DNA from: CAZUSC01 sp964622915
GTDB lineage: Bacteria > Patescibacteriota > Andersenbacteria > UBA10190
Direction: 5' to 3'
NCBI GenBank assembly: GCA_964622915.1
Contig: CAZUSC010000039.1
Span: 1-7,902, forward strand
Length of the DNA: 7,902 bases
Below the pieces are notes generated by a model, which saw only the letters and a program-made list of their open reading frames with translations, did not search any database and was not told where the DNA came from. Below, piece by piece: positions 1 to 5,677 of this stretch. The position numbers and the translations under genes were made by a program. The stretch's first letter is position 1. Each line of letters opens with the position of its first letter.

Positions 1-30
1 ACACACGTCCCTATGAAATGAACTATGGTA

Positions 31-59
31 AACATAGCATATTATCACTAGCTTGTCAA
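31..59 (-). promoter_or_regulatory. Leftward sigma70-type promoter, target off the window
   Basis: On the minus strand a perfect -35 TTGACA (54-59) is followed by a 17-base spacer and TATGTT (31-36, 4 of 6 consensus bases), preceded by TGC, which makes it an extended -10. Transcription would start near position 24 and run out of the left edge. The gene served is not visible. Since rpsJ is usually followed by rplC and the rest of the S10 operon, that is the likely target (inference). Confidence 0.6.
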
Positions 60-89
60 TGGTTGCATTGAGATTTGCCCTATAAAGGC

Positions 90-112
90 ATTATATGGCT
101 ATTTTTAGCCAT
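90..112 (-). promoter_or_regulatory. Perfect -10 box overlapped by a 7-bp inverted repeat
   Basis: The minus strand reads TATAAT at 90-95 with no good -35 at the usual distance. Directly upstream, and sharing one base, lies the inverted repeat ATGGCTA-TTTT-TAGCCAT (95-112). It covers the spacer where RNA polymerase would sit, so it looks like an operator or a factor site replacing the -35. This is inference from position only. It lies upstream of the stronger promoter at 31-59 and points the same way. Confidence 0.35.
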
Positions 113-220
113 TTTGCTTAACCTTATATTTTTACCCTACGCTTGGCTCACTATTTCTGGTTCAAAAAAGGTTGAGAAATGTTAACTTTTGTTAACCATT
201 TACCACTTGTATGGTTTGTT

Positions 221-252
221 AAACGCAAAGCGCCCCGCATTATGCGGAGCGC
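221..252 (-). terminator. Probable rpsJ terminator
   Basis: The RNA of the minus strand can fold GCGCUCCGC (252-244) against GCGGGGCGC (238-230), nine pairs including one G-U, with a 5-base loop AUAAU. It is followed by an interrupted U-run (UUUGCGUUU, 229-221). It lies about 140 bases after the rpsJ stop and ahead of two leftward promoters, so it would end the tuf-rpsJ transcript. The broken U-run lowers confidence. On the plus strand the run after the hairpin is weaker. Confidence 0.5.
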
Positions 253-264
253 CGTCTTTATCGT

Positions 265-327
265 CTACTCACTACTGCGCCCGCCAAAGCCTTGGCGACG
301 GCGGGCTCACTACCAACTACTCACTCA
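265..327. repeat. GC-rich hairpin flanked by 7-base repeats
   Basis: GCCCGCC (279-285) and GGCGGGC (300-306) form a perfect 7-bp stem. A competing inner stem is CGCCAA (282-287) with TTGGCG (292-297). On both sides lie short 7-base-period stretches (CTACTCA-type at 265-276; CACTACC, AACTACT, CACTCAT at 307-327), in direct rather than inverted orientation. No gene covers it. It resembles dispersed elements I recall from Parcubacteria genomes, but I cannot search for copies. Confidence 0.5.
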
Positions 328-340
328 TTAGGACGTTTTC

Positions 341-380
341 ATCGACACCCCACTTCGCCAAAGGCTACGCGGGGCAGGCA
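341..380. repeat. Second GC-rich imperfect hairpin element
   Basis: CCCC (348-351) pairs with GGGG (371-374) and GCC (357-359) with GGC (363-365), leaving internal mismatches. Read on the minus strand it shares the framework GCCC..CGT.GCC with the element at 279-306, so the two are probably degenerate copies of one family placed 40 bases apart. It begins only ten bases beyond the rpsJ stop codon. Together with the neighbouring element it fills the gene-free stretch after rpsJ. Confidence 0.4.
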
Positions 381-389
381 TCTACCAAT

Positions 390-740
390 TTAACTAGTTT
401 TCATGGAAACATCTACGCCTGCTGGCAGATTCAAACTCATCAGAGTATCAACCGTTCGCGGCGTGGACTCCAGAATGTCGATTAAGCGTTTGTGCACACG
501 AATTTCATACTGGTCGCGGGCATCTTTATGGACGAACGTCGAACGATTAACCGTGTATTTTTTCTTACTAGTAGGAAGCGGCGTGGGACCTGCCACCCTG
601 GCGCCATCACGCTCGACGGCATCAATAATCTGCTTGGCTGATTGATCAACCAGCTTGTGGTCGTAGGCTTTGAGTTTGATGCGGATGCGGGGAACGACGG
701 GTGCTTCGGCCGGGGCAACATCTTTTTCTTTAGTAGCCAT
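390..740 (-). CDS. rpsJ: 30S ribosomal protein S10
   Basis: S10 belongs to the 30S head and in many bacteria also acts as NusE in transcription antitermination. The 116 residues match the family throughout: IRIKLKAYDHKLVDQSAKQI near residue 19, GPTPLPTSKKKYTV, then KDARDQYEIRVHKRLIDI and the TVD..M.L.LPAGVDV ending. It is about 12 residues longer than usual, because of an Ala/Pro-rich N-terminal tail (MATKEKDVAPAEAP) before the conserved fold. The ATG at 740 lies 25 bases after the tuf stop, so the two are surely co-transcribed; no Shine-Dalgarno site is visible. The last codons and TAA lie in an ACTAGTTAA string that resembles the local repeats. No rplC follows within 389 bases, unlike the common rpsJ-rplC arrangement. 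Confidence 0.97.
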   Translation of the reverse strand: MATKEKDVAPAEAPVVPRIRIKLKAYDHKLVDQSAKQIIDAVERDGARVAGPTPLPTSKKKYTVNRSTFVHKDARDQYEIRVHKRLIDILESTPRTVDTLMSLNLPAGVDVSMKTS

Positions 741-765
741 GAAGGAACAACTGGATAGCTACTTG

Positions 766-1959
766 CTAAGCCAATATTTTTGTTACTACACCGGCACCGA
801 CAGTCTTGCCACCTTCACGAATGGCAAAGCGCATGCCGTCTTCCATGGCGACGGTTGCGCCTAATTCTACTTTCAAACTAATAGTGTCACCAGGCATGAT
901 CATCTCCGTGCCTTCGGGCAGTTCAACCGAGCCAGTTACATCAGTTGTTCGGACATAGAACTGCGGCTTATAACCTTTGAAGAAGGGTGTGTGGCGTCCG
1001 CCTTCATCCTTGTTTAGAATGTAGACTTCGCACTCGAACTTGGTGTGCGGTGTAATAGAACCTGTCTTGGCCAGCACCTGGCCGCGCTCAACATCTTCTT
1101 TCTTAAGGCCGCGCAGCAGCAGACCAGCATTATCGCCAGCTTGTCCTTCATCGAGCTGCTTATTAAACATTTCAATTCCAGTCACCACCGTCTTAGTAGT
1201 GGGGCGCAGACCAACAATTTCCAGTTCGTCGTTAAGCTTAACTTTGCCACGCTCAATTCTGCCGGTCACAACCGTACCGCGCCCTTCAATGGAAAAGACG
1301 TCTTCAATTGGCAGTAAGAATGGCTTATCAACATCGCGCACTGGTTCAGGAATGGTTTCGTCCAGTGCTTTAATGAGGTCGATGATTGGCTTGGCTACTT
1401 CGTCCTCCGGACTCTTAGCGTCAAGCGCCTTTAAAGCCGAGCCGCGGATAATTTTTGCCTTAGCGCCGTCAAACTCATACTTAGTCAGCAGTTCGCGCAC
1501 TTCTTCCTCAACCAGGTCAACTAACTCCGGATCATCCACTTGGTCGACTTTGTTCAGGAACACAATAATCATAGGAACGCCCACCTGGCGAGCCAATAGA
1601 ATATGTTCGCGCGTCTGCGGCATTGGTCCATCGGTAGCCGAGACTACCAAGATTGCGCCGTCCATCTGGGCGGCGCCCGTAATCATGTTCTTGATGTAGT
1701 CGGCATGACCGGGACAATCAACGTGCGCGTAGTGGCGCTTGTCGGACTCGTACTCGACGTGCGTGGTGGAAATTGTAATTCCACGTTCTCTTTCTTCCGG
1801 TGAGTTATCAATTTCCGCCACCGACAGGACTTTCTTCGCTCCCCCTTTAAGTGCCATGACGTGCAGGATGGCCGCCGTCAGGGTAGTTTTGCCGTGGTCA
1901 ACGTGTCCAATGGTACCGACGTTGACGTGGGGCTTTGTTCGTTCAAACTTTTCCGCCAT
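766..1959 (-). CDS. tuf: Elongation factor Tu
   Basis: EF-Tu is the GTPase that brings aminoacyl-tRNA to the ribosomal A site. At 397 residues it is full length. Visible G motifs are the P-loop GHVDHGKT (18-25), the switch I end RGITI (59-63), DCPGH with the catalytic His (81-85), NKVD (136-139) and SAL (174-176). Domains 2 and 3 follow, with VFSIEGRGTVVTGRIERG and a C-terminal end of the usual kind. The ATG at 1959 gives the normal MAEKFERTKPHVNVGTIGHV start, with no Shine-Dalgarno site close by. It has its own upstream region with a plausible promoter (2057-2085) and is followed at 25 bases by rpsJ. It is separated from fusA by two unrelated genes, so the classic rpsL-rpsG-fusA-tuf operon is split here. 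Confidence 0.99.
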   Translation of the reverse strand: MAEKFERTKPHVNVGTIGHVDHGKTTLTAAILHVMALKGGAKKVLSVAEIDNSPEERERGITISTTHVEYESDKRHYAHVDCPGHADYIKNMITGAAQMDGAILVVSATDGPMPQTREHILLARQVGVPMIIVFLNKVDQVDDPELVDLVEEEVRELLTKYEFDGAKAKIIRGSALKALDAKSPEDEVAKPIIDLIKALDETIPEPVRDVDKPFLLPIEDVFSIEGRGTVVTGRIERGKVKLNDELEIVGLRPTTKTVVTGIEMFNKQLDEGQAGDNAGLLLRGLKKEDVERGQVLAKTGSITPHTKFECEVYILNKDEGGRHTPFFKGYKPQFYVRTTDVTGSVELPEGTEMIMPGDTISLKVELGATVAMEDGMRFAIREGGKTVGAGVVTKILA

Positions 1960-2054
1960 AGTCTTAATGTTATTGACTTACAAATAAAATAGATAAAAAC
2001 CCTCCGGCGTTTCATCCAGCCGCTAAAAAAATAGCCGCCGCCTGAGATTAGTTA
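1960..2054 (-). promoter_or_regulatory. tuf leader region
   Basis: This is about 95 bases between the proposed tuf promoter and the start codon. On the minus strand it holds GC-rich blocks (GGCGGCGGCTA, TAGCGGCTGG, CGCCGGAGGG) and a T-run. A short stem GCTA/TAGC closes over a T6 loop. A GGAGGG string lies about 40 bases before the ATG, too far to act as its ribosome site. I see no convincing terminator or known riboswitch. Confidence 0.3.
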
Positions 2055-2085
2055 CCTTTGTAACACAAAGGCTTTCACAGGTCAA
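2055..2085 (-). promoter_or_regulatory. Candidate tuf promoter with overlapping palindrome
   Basis: The minus strand has TTGACC (2080-2085), a 17-base spacer and TACAAA (2057-2062, 4 of 6), preceded by TGT as an extended -10. The -10 lies inside a perfect inverted repeat, CCTTTGT-AAC-ACAAAGG (2055-2071), which could be an operator or a 5' hairpin. A second TTGACA sits at 2092-2097 but has no -10 at the right distance. Transcription would start near 2050, about 90 bases before tuf. Confidence 0.5.
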
Positions 2086-2104
2086 AAATTCTGTCAAGGC
2101 TTTT

Positions 2105-2196
2105 CTAGTAACGAGTAATCAGTAACCTGTAACCAGTAATTCCAAGATCCTCTCCCTATTTTTACTCGTTACTCGTTTCTCGTTACTCGTTACTAG
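2105..2196. repeat. Inverted pair of GTAACGA-type heptamer arrays
   Basis: Two 35-base arms, 2105-2139 and 2162-2196, are inverted copies, matching at 29 of 35 positions by my alignment, and are separated by 22 bases. Each arm is built from 7-base units of the type GTAACGA. The right arm touches the stop codon of the small protein gene (2197-2199). An RNA from either strand could form a long stem. No T-run follows on the minus strand, so a simple terminator is not supported. Confidence 0.75.
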
Positions 2197-2646
2197 TTAC
2201 TGTAATTCCGGCGGCAAATCACCCCTAATCGGCTCAAAGCGGATGGGCGGCGGTGTGGGGCGGTTATTGCGTTCCAGCGGGGGTAGCGTCTGATTTGCAT
2301 TGTCTAGTTTCTGGTTTCTAATTTCTAACTTCTGATTTCTGATTTCAAAATCATCGTTGGCCTCCTGCTCTCGCATATGTGCTAGAGCGATATCACGATT
2401 AATGCGCTCCATCACATCTTCTCCTATTTCCGCCGGTACATTACGTCTAATAGCGCGCTCCACGCTTTTAGCCGAAGGCAAACTGAACTGCATTTGGGAG
2501 TCATGAGTTGTATCTTCCACATCGCGTTTCCGAGCAATTACAAATTGCTGGCCGCTTTCATCAGAAAATACGATACTGCCGCCTAAGTCTTTCAATACTC
2601 GAAGCGCGGGGGCCAGAATCTCTTTTAGGCTCAATTCAGACATCAT
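2197..2646 (-). CDS. Small protein of unknown function with an inserted 7-residue repeat
   Basis: I do not recognise a named family. The 149 residues divide into three parts. An N-terminal region (about 1-45, LSLKEILAPALRVLKDLGG then IVFSDESGQQFVIARKRDVED) looks like a helix plus a beta hairpin, loosely like small antitoxin or DNA-binding folds; no toxin partner is adjacent. A charged, probably helical middle (60-98) follows. The tail (117-149) is rich in Pro, Asn and Arg and probably unstructured. Between them residues 101-114 are EIRNQKL twice, encoded by heptamer repeats like those in the gaps. The start is ATG at 2646 or the adjacent one at 2643, with no clear Shine-Dalgarno site. The stop abuts the repeat arm at 2162-2196. 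It is divergent from the GNAT gene and lies upstream of tuf. Confidence 0.75.
   Translation of the reverse strand: MMSELSLKEILAPALRVLKDLGGSIVFSDESGQQFVIARKRDVEDTTHDSQMQFSLPSAKSVERAIRRNVPAEIGEDVMERINRDIALAHMREQEANDDFEIRNQKLEIRNQKLDNANQTLPPLERNNRPTPPPIRFEPIRGDLPPELQ
2305..2346 (-). repeat. Six in-frame heptamers inside a coding region
   Basis: On the minus strand the units are GAAATCA, GAAATCA, GAAGTTA, GAAATTA, GAAACCA and GAAACTA, exactly 42 bases. Three units equal 21 bases, so the encoded peptide repeats every seven residues (EIRNQKL, residues 101-107 and 108-114). These are the same units as in the rpsL leader array (GAAACTA, GAAATTA). Confidence 0.85.
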
Positions 2647-2660
2647 ATCAGCGTAGTCCC

Positions 2661-2666
2661 GTTATA
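2661..2666 (-). promoter_or_regulatory. Weak -10 candidate for the small protein gene
   Basis: The minus strand reads TATAAC, five of six consensus bases, about 15 bases before the ATG. Transcription would begin near 2654, leaving a leader of only some eight bases. No acceptable -35 is found at 16-18 bases, so this is a tentative call. Confidence 0.25.
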
Positions 2667-2706
2667 AATTAGATTCAAGTAAGATTACAGTTAATTTGTA
2701 ACATGT

Positions 2707-2737
2707 TTGACTTTTAACTCTTGGGGTAGAATATAAT
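2707..2737 (+). promoter_or_regulatory. Promoter of the RimI-like acetyltransferase gene
   Basis: TTGACT (2707-2712, five of six) and a perfect TATAAT (2732-2737) are separated by 19 bases, slightly long. Transcription would begin near 2744, giving a leader of about 59 bases that ends in a good ribosome binding site. Confidence 0.55.
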
Positions 2738-2790
2738 AGTCAATCGGAAATTCTGTCTTACTGTTGATTCCACTTGTTCATTTCATGAAA

Positions 2791-2794
2791 GGAG
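2791..2794 (+). promoter_or_regulatory. Shine-Dalgarno site that decides the acetyltransferase start
   Basis: AAAGGAG ends at 2794, eight bases before ATG 2803. It is the only clear Shine-Dalgarno sequence in front of any gene in the window. It favours ATG 2803 over the in-frame TTG at 2764 and over the in-frame ATG at 2887. Confidence 0.7.
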
Positions 2795-2802
2795 TCGCGT
2801 CA

Positions 2803-3384
2803 ATGAACGCCGCTCAAAGAATAATTCACTTCGGGCTCAAGTACCTGACGTATTGGCCAAGCACGCCACACAATCAGTCCAACACAATGAAAGTGGCAAT
2901 ACGTTGGCTGATCAGGCGAGATATGGCGGAAGTGCTAGACATTGAACGTACATGCTTCGAACACACTTGGACGGAAGAAGATTATTTGTGCTGTCTGCGC
3001 CAGCGTAACTGCATTGGCATGGTGGCCGAGTCTGATCACCAAATAGTCGGTGTGATGATTTACGAGCTGCATAAATCAAGACTGCGTATCTTGAACTTTG
3101 CGGTGCCCCCTTGGTGCCAGCGATTAGGAGTGGGGACACAAATGGTTCGGCGATTAGTCGACAAGCTTTCATGGCAACGACGACAAGAAATCTTGCTCGA
3201 GCTGCGGGAATCAAATCTGGCGGCACAGCTTTTCTTCCGCTCGCAAGGGTTCAGAGCGATTGCAGTACTAAGGCGACATTACGACGACACTGCCGAAGAT
3301 GCTTACGTAATGCGTTACCAACCGGAGCGCTTCCTCGTGCCCTTCGCAGCACATAATCGACTGTCAGAATACTTGAGGGCCTGA
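2803..3384 (+). CDS. RimI-like GNAT N-acetyltransferase
   Basis: GNAT enzymes move an acetyl group from acetyl-CoA to an amine; RimI relatives act on the N-terminal alanine of ribosomal protein S18. In this 193-residue protein the fold runs from about 30 to 172: IRRDMAEVLDIE (37-48), AESDHQIVGVMIYE (75-88), the acetyl-CoA motif QRLGVG (106-111), then LELRESN with Glu133 and Asn138, AQLFFRSQGF, and the HYDD.AEDAYVMRY end with Tyr160. Glu133 and Tyr160 line up with the RimI catalytic residues by my reading. About 30 residues precede the domain; ATG 2887 would give a bare domain but lacks a ribosome site. The gene has its own promoter, Shine-Dalgarno site and terminator, points against its neighbours and has no repeats. 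From memory its sequence resembles planctomycete RimI-like proteins more than typical ones. The substrate is not shown. Confidence 0.85.
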   Translation: MNAAQRIIHFGLKYLTYWPSTPHNQSNTMKVAIRWLIRRDMAEVLDIERTCFEHTWTEEDYLCCLRQRNCIGMVAESDHQIVGVMIYELHKSRLRILNFAVPPWCQRLGVGTQMVRRLVDKLSWQRRQEILLELRESNLAAQLFFRSQGFRAIAVLRRHYDDTAEDAYVMRYQPERFLVPFAAHNRLSEYLRA

Positions 3385-3396
3385 AGCGGAACACAC

Positions 3397-3423
3397 AACG
3401 TGGACACTCGTCCACGTTTTTTT
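3397..3423 (+). terminator. Strong intrinsic terminator of the acetyltransferase gene
   Basis: AACGTGGAC (3397-3405) and GTCCACGTT (3410-3418) form a perfect nine-pair stem with loop ACTC. A run of seven T (3417-3423) overlaps the end of the stem. It starts 13 bases after the stop codon. For fusA, ending on the opposite strand at 3449, the run after the hairpin is poor (TTGTGTGTT), so it is at best a weak terminator in that direction. Confidence 0.9.
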
Positions 3424-3448
3424 ATTGTCGGCTGATTTAAAGTTTGTC

Positions 3449-5551
3449 CTACTTCCCTTCTTTTTTTTGGGTGGCCCCTACAAGTTCTTCCTGAATGTTA
3501 CGAGGCACCGGTTGGTAGTGATCAAATTGCATGGAATAATTGGCGCGGCCTTGGCTCATTGAGCGCAGTTCGGTGGCGTAGCCGAACATGTCCGCCAATG
3601 GCACTGTTGCAGAAATAACTTTCGTGTTGAGACGGTCTTCAATGTTAGCTACTTGTCCCCGGCGGGCATTAAGGTCGCCCACGATGTCGCCCATATAATT
3701 TTCTGGTGTAATAACTTCCACTTTCATTATTGGCTCCAGTAAGGTGGGTGCCGCTCGACGGACACCTTCTTTGAAAGCCATCATGGCGGCGATTTTAAAA
3801 GCAATTTCGGAGCTGTCTACATCATGGTAACTGCCATCATAAGCGACGACTTTAATGTCTACGACGGGGTAGCCCGCTAGCACGCCGTTAGCCGCCGCTT
3901 CAATCACTCCCTTGCCGATGGCCGGAATATATTCTTGGGGAATGGTGCCTCCTTTAATTTCCGTATCAAACTCCACGCCGCCGCCGCGATCCAGTGGCGT
4001 AAGGCGCAGCCAGACATGGCCATACTGTCCCCGGCCGCCGCTCTGCTTGATGTACTTGCCTTCCACTTCTACTTCCTTAGCAATGGTTTCCTTGTAAGCT
4101 ACTTGCGGCTTGCCCACATTGACCGCCACACCAAATTCCCGCTTCATGCGATCAACAATAATTTCCAAATGCAGCTCCCCCATGCCGGCCATAATTGTTT
4201 GCATGGTTTCTTCGTCAGTCCGCACCCGGAAAGTTGGGTCTTCCGACATCAGGGCTTTCAAAGCCATCCCCATTTTTTCCTGGTCGGCTTTGGTTTTAGG
4301 TTCAACGGCAATAGAAATAACTGGCTCTTGTCCTTTAATTCGCTCCAGAATAATGGGATGGTCTTCCGCGGCCAACGTGTCGCCGGTGGTGGTGTTTTTA
4401 AGGCCCACCAGCGCCCCGATACCGCCAGCGCCGATCTCGTCCACTTCTTCTCGGTCGTTGGCATGCATGCGCAAAATGCGGCTGATGCGTTCTTTTTTGC
4501 CATTAGAAACATTGAGCACATAGGAACCCTTAGTAAGCCTACCGGCGTAAACGCGAAAATAAGTAAGTTGGCCCACAAACGGATCGGTCGCCACTTTAAA
4601 AGCCAGCGCGGTAAAGGGCTCATCGTTGCTGGGCTTGCGCTCCAATTTGATTTCCTCGTTGTTGGGATCAATACCCACCACCGGCGGCAAGTCGGTAGGC
4701 GCAGGAAGGTAAGCCACAATGGCATCCAACAAACGCTGCACGCCTTTGTTCTTTAAAGCGGTGCCACAAAAAATAGGCACAATTTGATTGGCAATTACAC
4801 CCTTACGCAGAGCGGCGTTCAGTTCCGCTACGGCCATGTCTCCGCCGTTCAAAAACTTTTCTGTTAGCTGGTCGTCAAGCTCGGCAATTTTTTCAACCAT
4901 CTGCGCTCGCCATTTTTTTACTTCCACGTGGTATTCCTCCGGAATTTCTTTTTCTACTACCTGCTCCCCCTTATCTCCTTCAAAGTACCAAGCCTTTTCC
5001 GTGAGCAGGTCAATAATACCGGTAAATTTCTCCTCCAAGCCCATCGGCAATGTCATCACCACCGTATTTTTCGTTAGCCGTTCGTGAATAGAGTTGACCG
5101 CTTTCCAGAAGTCCGCCCCGGTCCGATCTAATTTATTAATAAAACACATCCGCGGCACTTTATGAATATCGGCTTGCCGCCAGACCGTTTCGCTCTGGGG
5201 CTCCACGCCAGCGACGCCGTCAAAAACAACAACGGCTCCGTCTAACACGCGCAGACTTCGTTCAACCTCCACCGTAAAATCGACGTGGCCCGGCGTGTCG
5301 ATTAAGTTCAAACGATGACCTTTCCAAAAAGCGGTTGTGGTAGCAGAAGTAATAGTGATACCTCGTTCACGCTCCTGATCCATCCAATCCATTACGGCTG
5401 CTCCTTCGTGTACTTCGCCGATTTTGTGGGTTAAGCCGGTATAAAAAAGAATGCGCTCGGACATGGTGGTTTTGCCGGCATCAATGTGGGCAATGATTCC
5501 AAAATTCCTCACCTTTTCAATTGGTACACTGGAAAAATTTTGGGTAGCCAT
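3449..5551 (-). CDS. fusA: Elongation factor G
   Basis: EF-G is the GTPase that drives translocation and, with RRF, ribosome recycling. The 700 residues are the normal length. The G domain shows AHIDAGKT (21-28), RGITIT (63-68), DTPGH (85-89) and NKLD (139-142). Later segments include the domain II stretch FVGQLTYFRVYAG, the domain III GMGELHLEI, the domain IV SGGRGQYGHV and a domain V with GDIVGDLNARRGQV. The ATG at 5551 gives the family N-terminus ending in VRNFGIIAHIDAGKTT. No Shine-Dalgarno site is present; the preceding bases on the mRNA are pyrimidine-rich heptamers. It is the last gene of rpsL-rpsG-fusA, with a 105-base gap after rpsG. Unlike the common layout, tuf does not follow. Confidence 0.99.
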   Translation of the reverse strand: MATQNFSSVPIEKVRNFGIIAHIDAGKTTMSERILFYTGLTHKIGEVHEGAAVMDWMDQERERGITITSATTTAFWKGHRLNLIDTPGHVDFTVEVERSLRVLDGAVVVFDGVAGVEPQSETVWRQADIHKVPRMCFINKLDRTGADFWKAVNSIHERLTKNTVVMTLPMGLEEKFTGIIDLLTEKAWYFEGDKGEQVVEKEIPEEYHVEVKKWRAQMVEKIAELDDQLTEKFLNGGDMAVAELNAALRKGVIANQIVPIFCGTALKNKGVQRLLDAIVAYLPAPTDLPPVVGIDPNNEEIKLERKPSNDEPFTALAFKVATDPFVGQLTYFRVYAGRLTKGSYVLNVSNGKKERISRILRMHANDREEVDEIGAGGIGALVGLKNTTTGDTLAAEDHPIILERIKGQEPVISIAVEPKTKADQEKMGMALKALMSEDPTFRVRTDEETMQTIMAGMGELHLEIIVDRMKREFGVAVNVGKPQVAYKETIAKEVEVEGKYIKQSGGRGQYGHVWLRLTPLDRGGGVEFDTEIKGGTIPQEYIPAIGKGVIEAAANGVLAGYPVVDIKVVAYDGSYHDVDSSEIAFKIAAMMAFKEGVRRAAPTLLEPIMKVEVITPENYMGDIVGDLNARRGQVANIEDRLNTKVISATVPLADMFGYATELRSMSQGRANYSMQFDHYQPVPRNIQEELVGATQKKEGK

Positions 5552-5554
5552 AAA

Positions 5555-5646
5555 TTAGTTAGAAAATAGAAACGGGAAAATAGAAATAAGTATTACCTAG
5601 CCCCTTGTTTCTAGCGCTAATTTCTAATTTCTAATTACTAGTTTCT
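5555..5646. repeat. Inverted heptamer arrays in the rpsG-fusA gap
   Basis: The left arm (5555-5590) has units of the type AGAAAATAGAAA. The right arm (5606-5646) has TTTCTAATTTCTAATTACTA. They are inverted and partly complementary, with a short centre around TACCTAGCCCC. On the mRNA the GAAATTA-type arm follows the rpsG stop and the TTTCTAT-type arm precedes the fusA start. No coding potential is seen. Confidence 0.75.
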
Positions 5647-5677
5647 CGCATTGTGCCTACGAGGCAAAATGCGAGAA
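5643..5677 (-). promoter_or_regulatory. Long hairpin across the rpsG stop codon
   Basis: On the mRNA UUCUCGCAUU (5677-5668) pairs with AAUGCGAGAA (5652-5643), ten pairs. After one mismatch UGCCU (5666-5662) pairs with AGGCA (5658-5654) around a CGU loop. The UAG stop of rpsG sits partly in this loop. No U-run follows, so it is not a standard terminator. It may protect a 3' end, be a processing site, or modulate expression of fusA downstream (inference). Confidence 0.6.

Noticed and set aside
189..485. A 98-codon plus-strand frame at the left end
   Set aside because: It overlaps the rpsJ 3' end and runs through hairpin elements; the start codon is weak and no ribosome site or similarity is seen.
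1040..1699. A 219-codon plus-strand open frame opposite tuf
   Set aside because: Ser/Thr-rich low-complexity product, mirror of the EF-Tu codons, with no independent signals.
1960..2015. An upstream ORF starting ATG 2015 (MKRRRVFIYF...) that overlaps the tuf start in another frame
   Set aside because: No ribosome site, no known similarity, and it runs through the conserved tuf coding sequence.
2105..2196. An insertion sequence footprint, given inverted repeats
   Set aside because: No transposase, no target duplication and only a 22-base centre; arms are themselves tandem heptamers.
2197..2646. A type II antitoxin gene
   Set aside because: Only loose resemblance at the N-terminus and no toxin gene beside it, so the name is not justified.
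2764..2802. An upstream TTG start for the acetyltransferase
   Set aside because: It lacks a ribosome site, whereas ATG 2803 has AAAGGAG at eight bases.
3935..4756. A 273-codon plus-strand open frame opposite fusA
   Set aside because: It lies entirely within the fully conserved fusA gene on the other strand and has no start signals; it is a codon-bias shadow.
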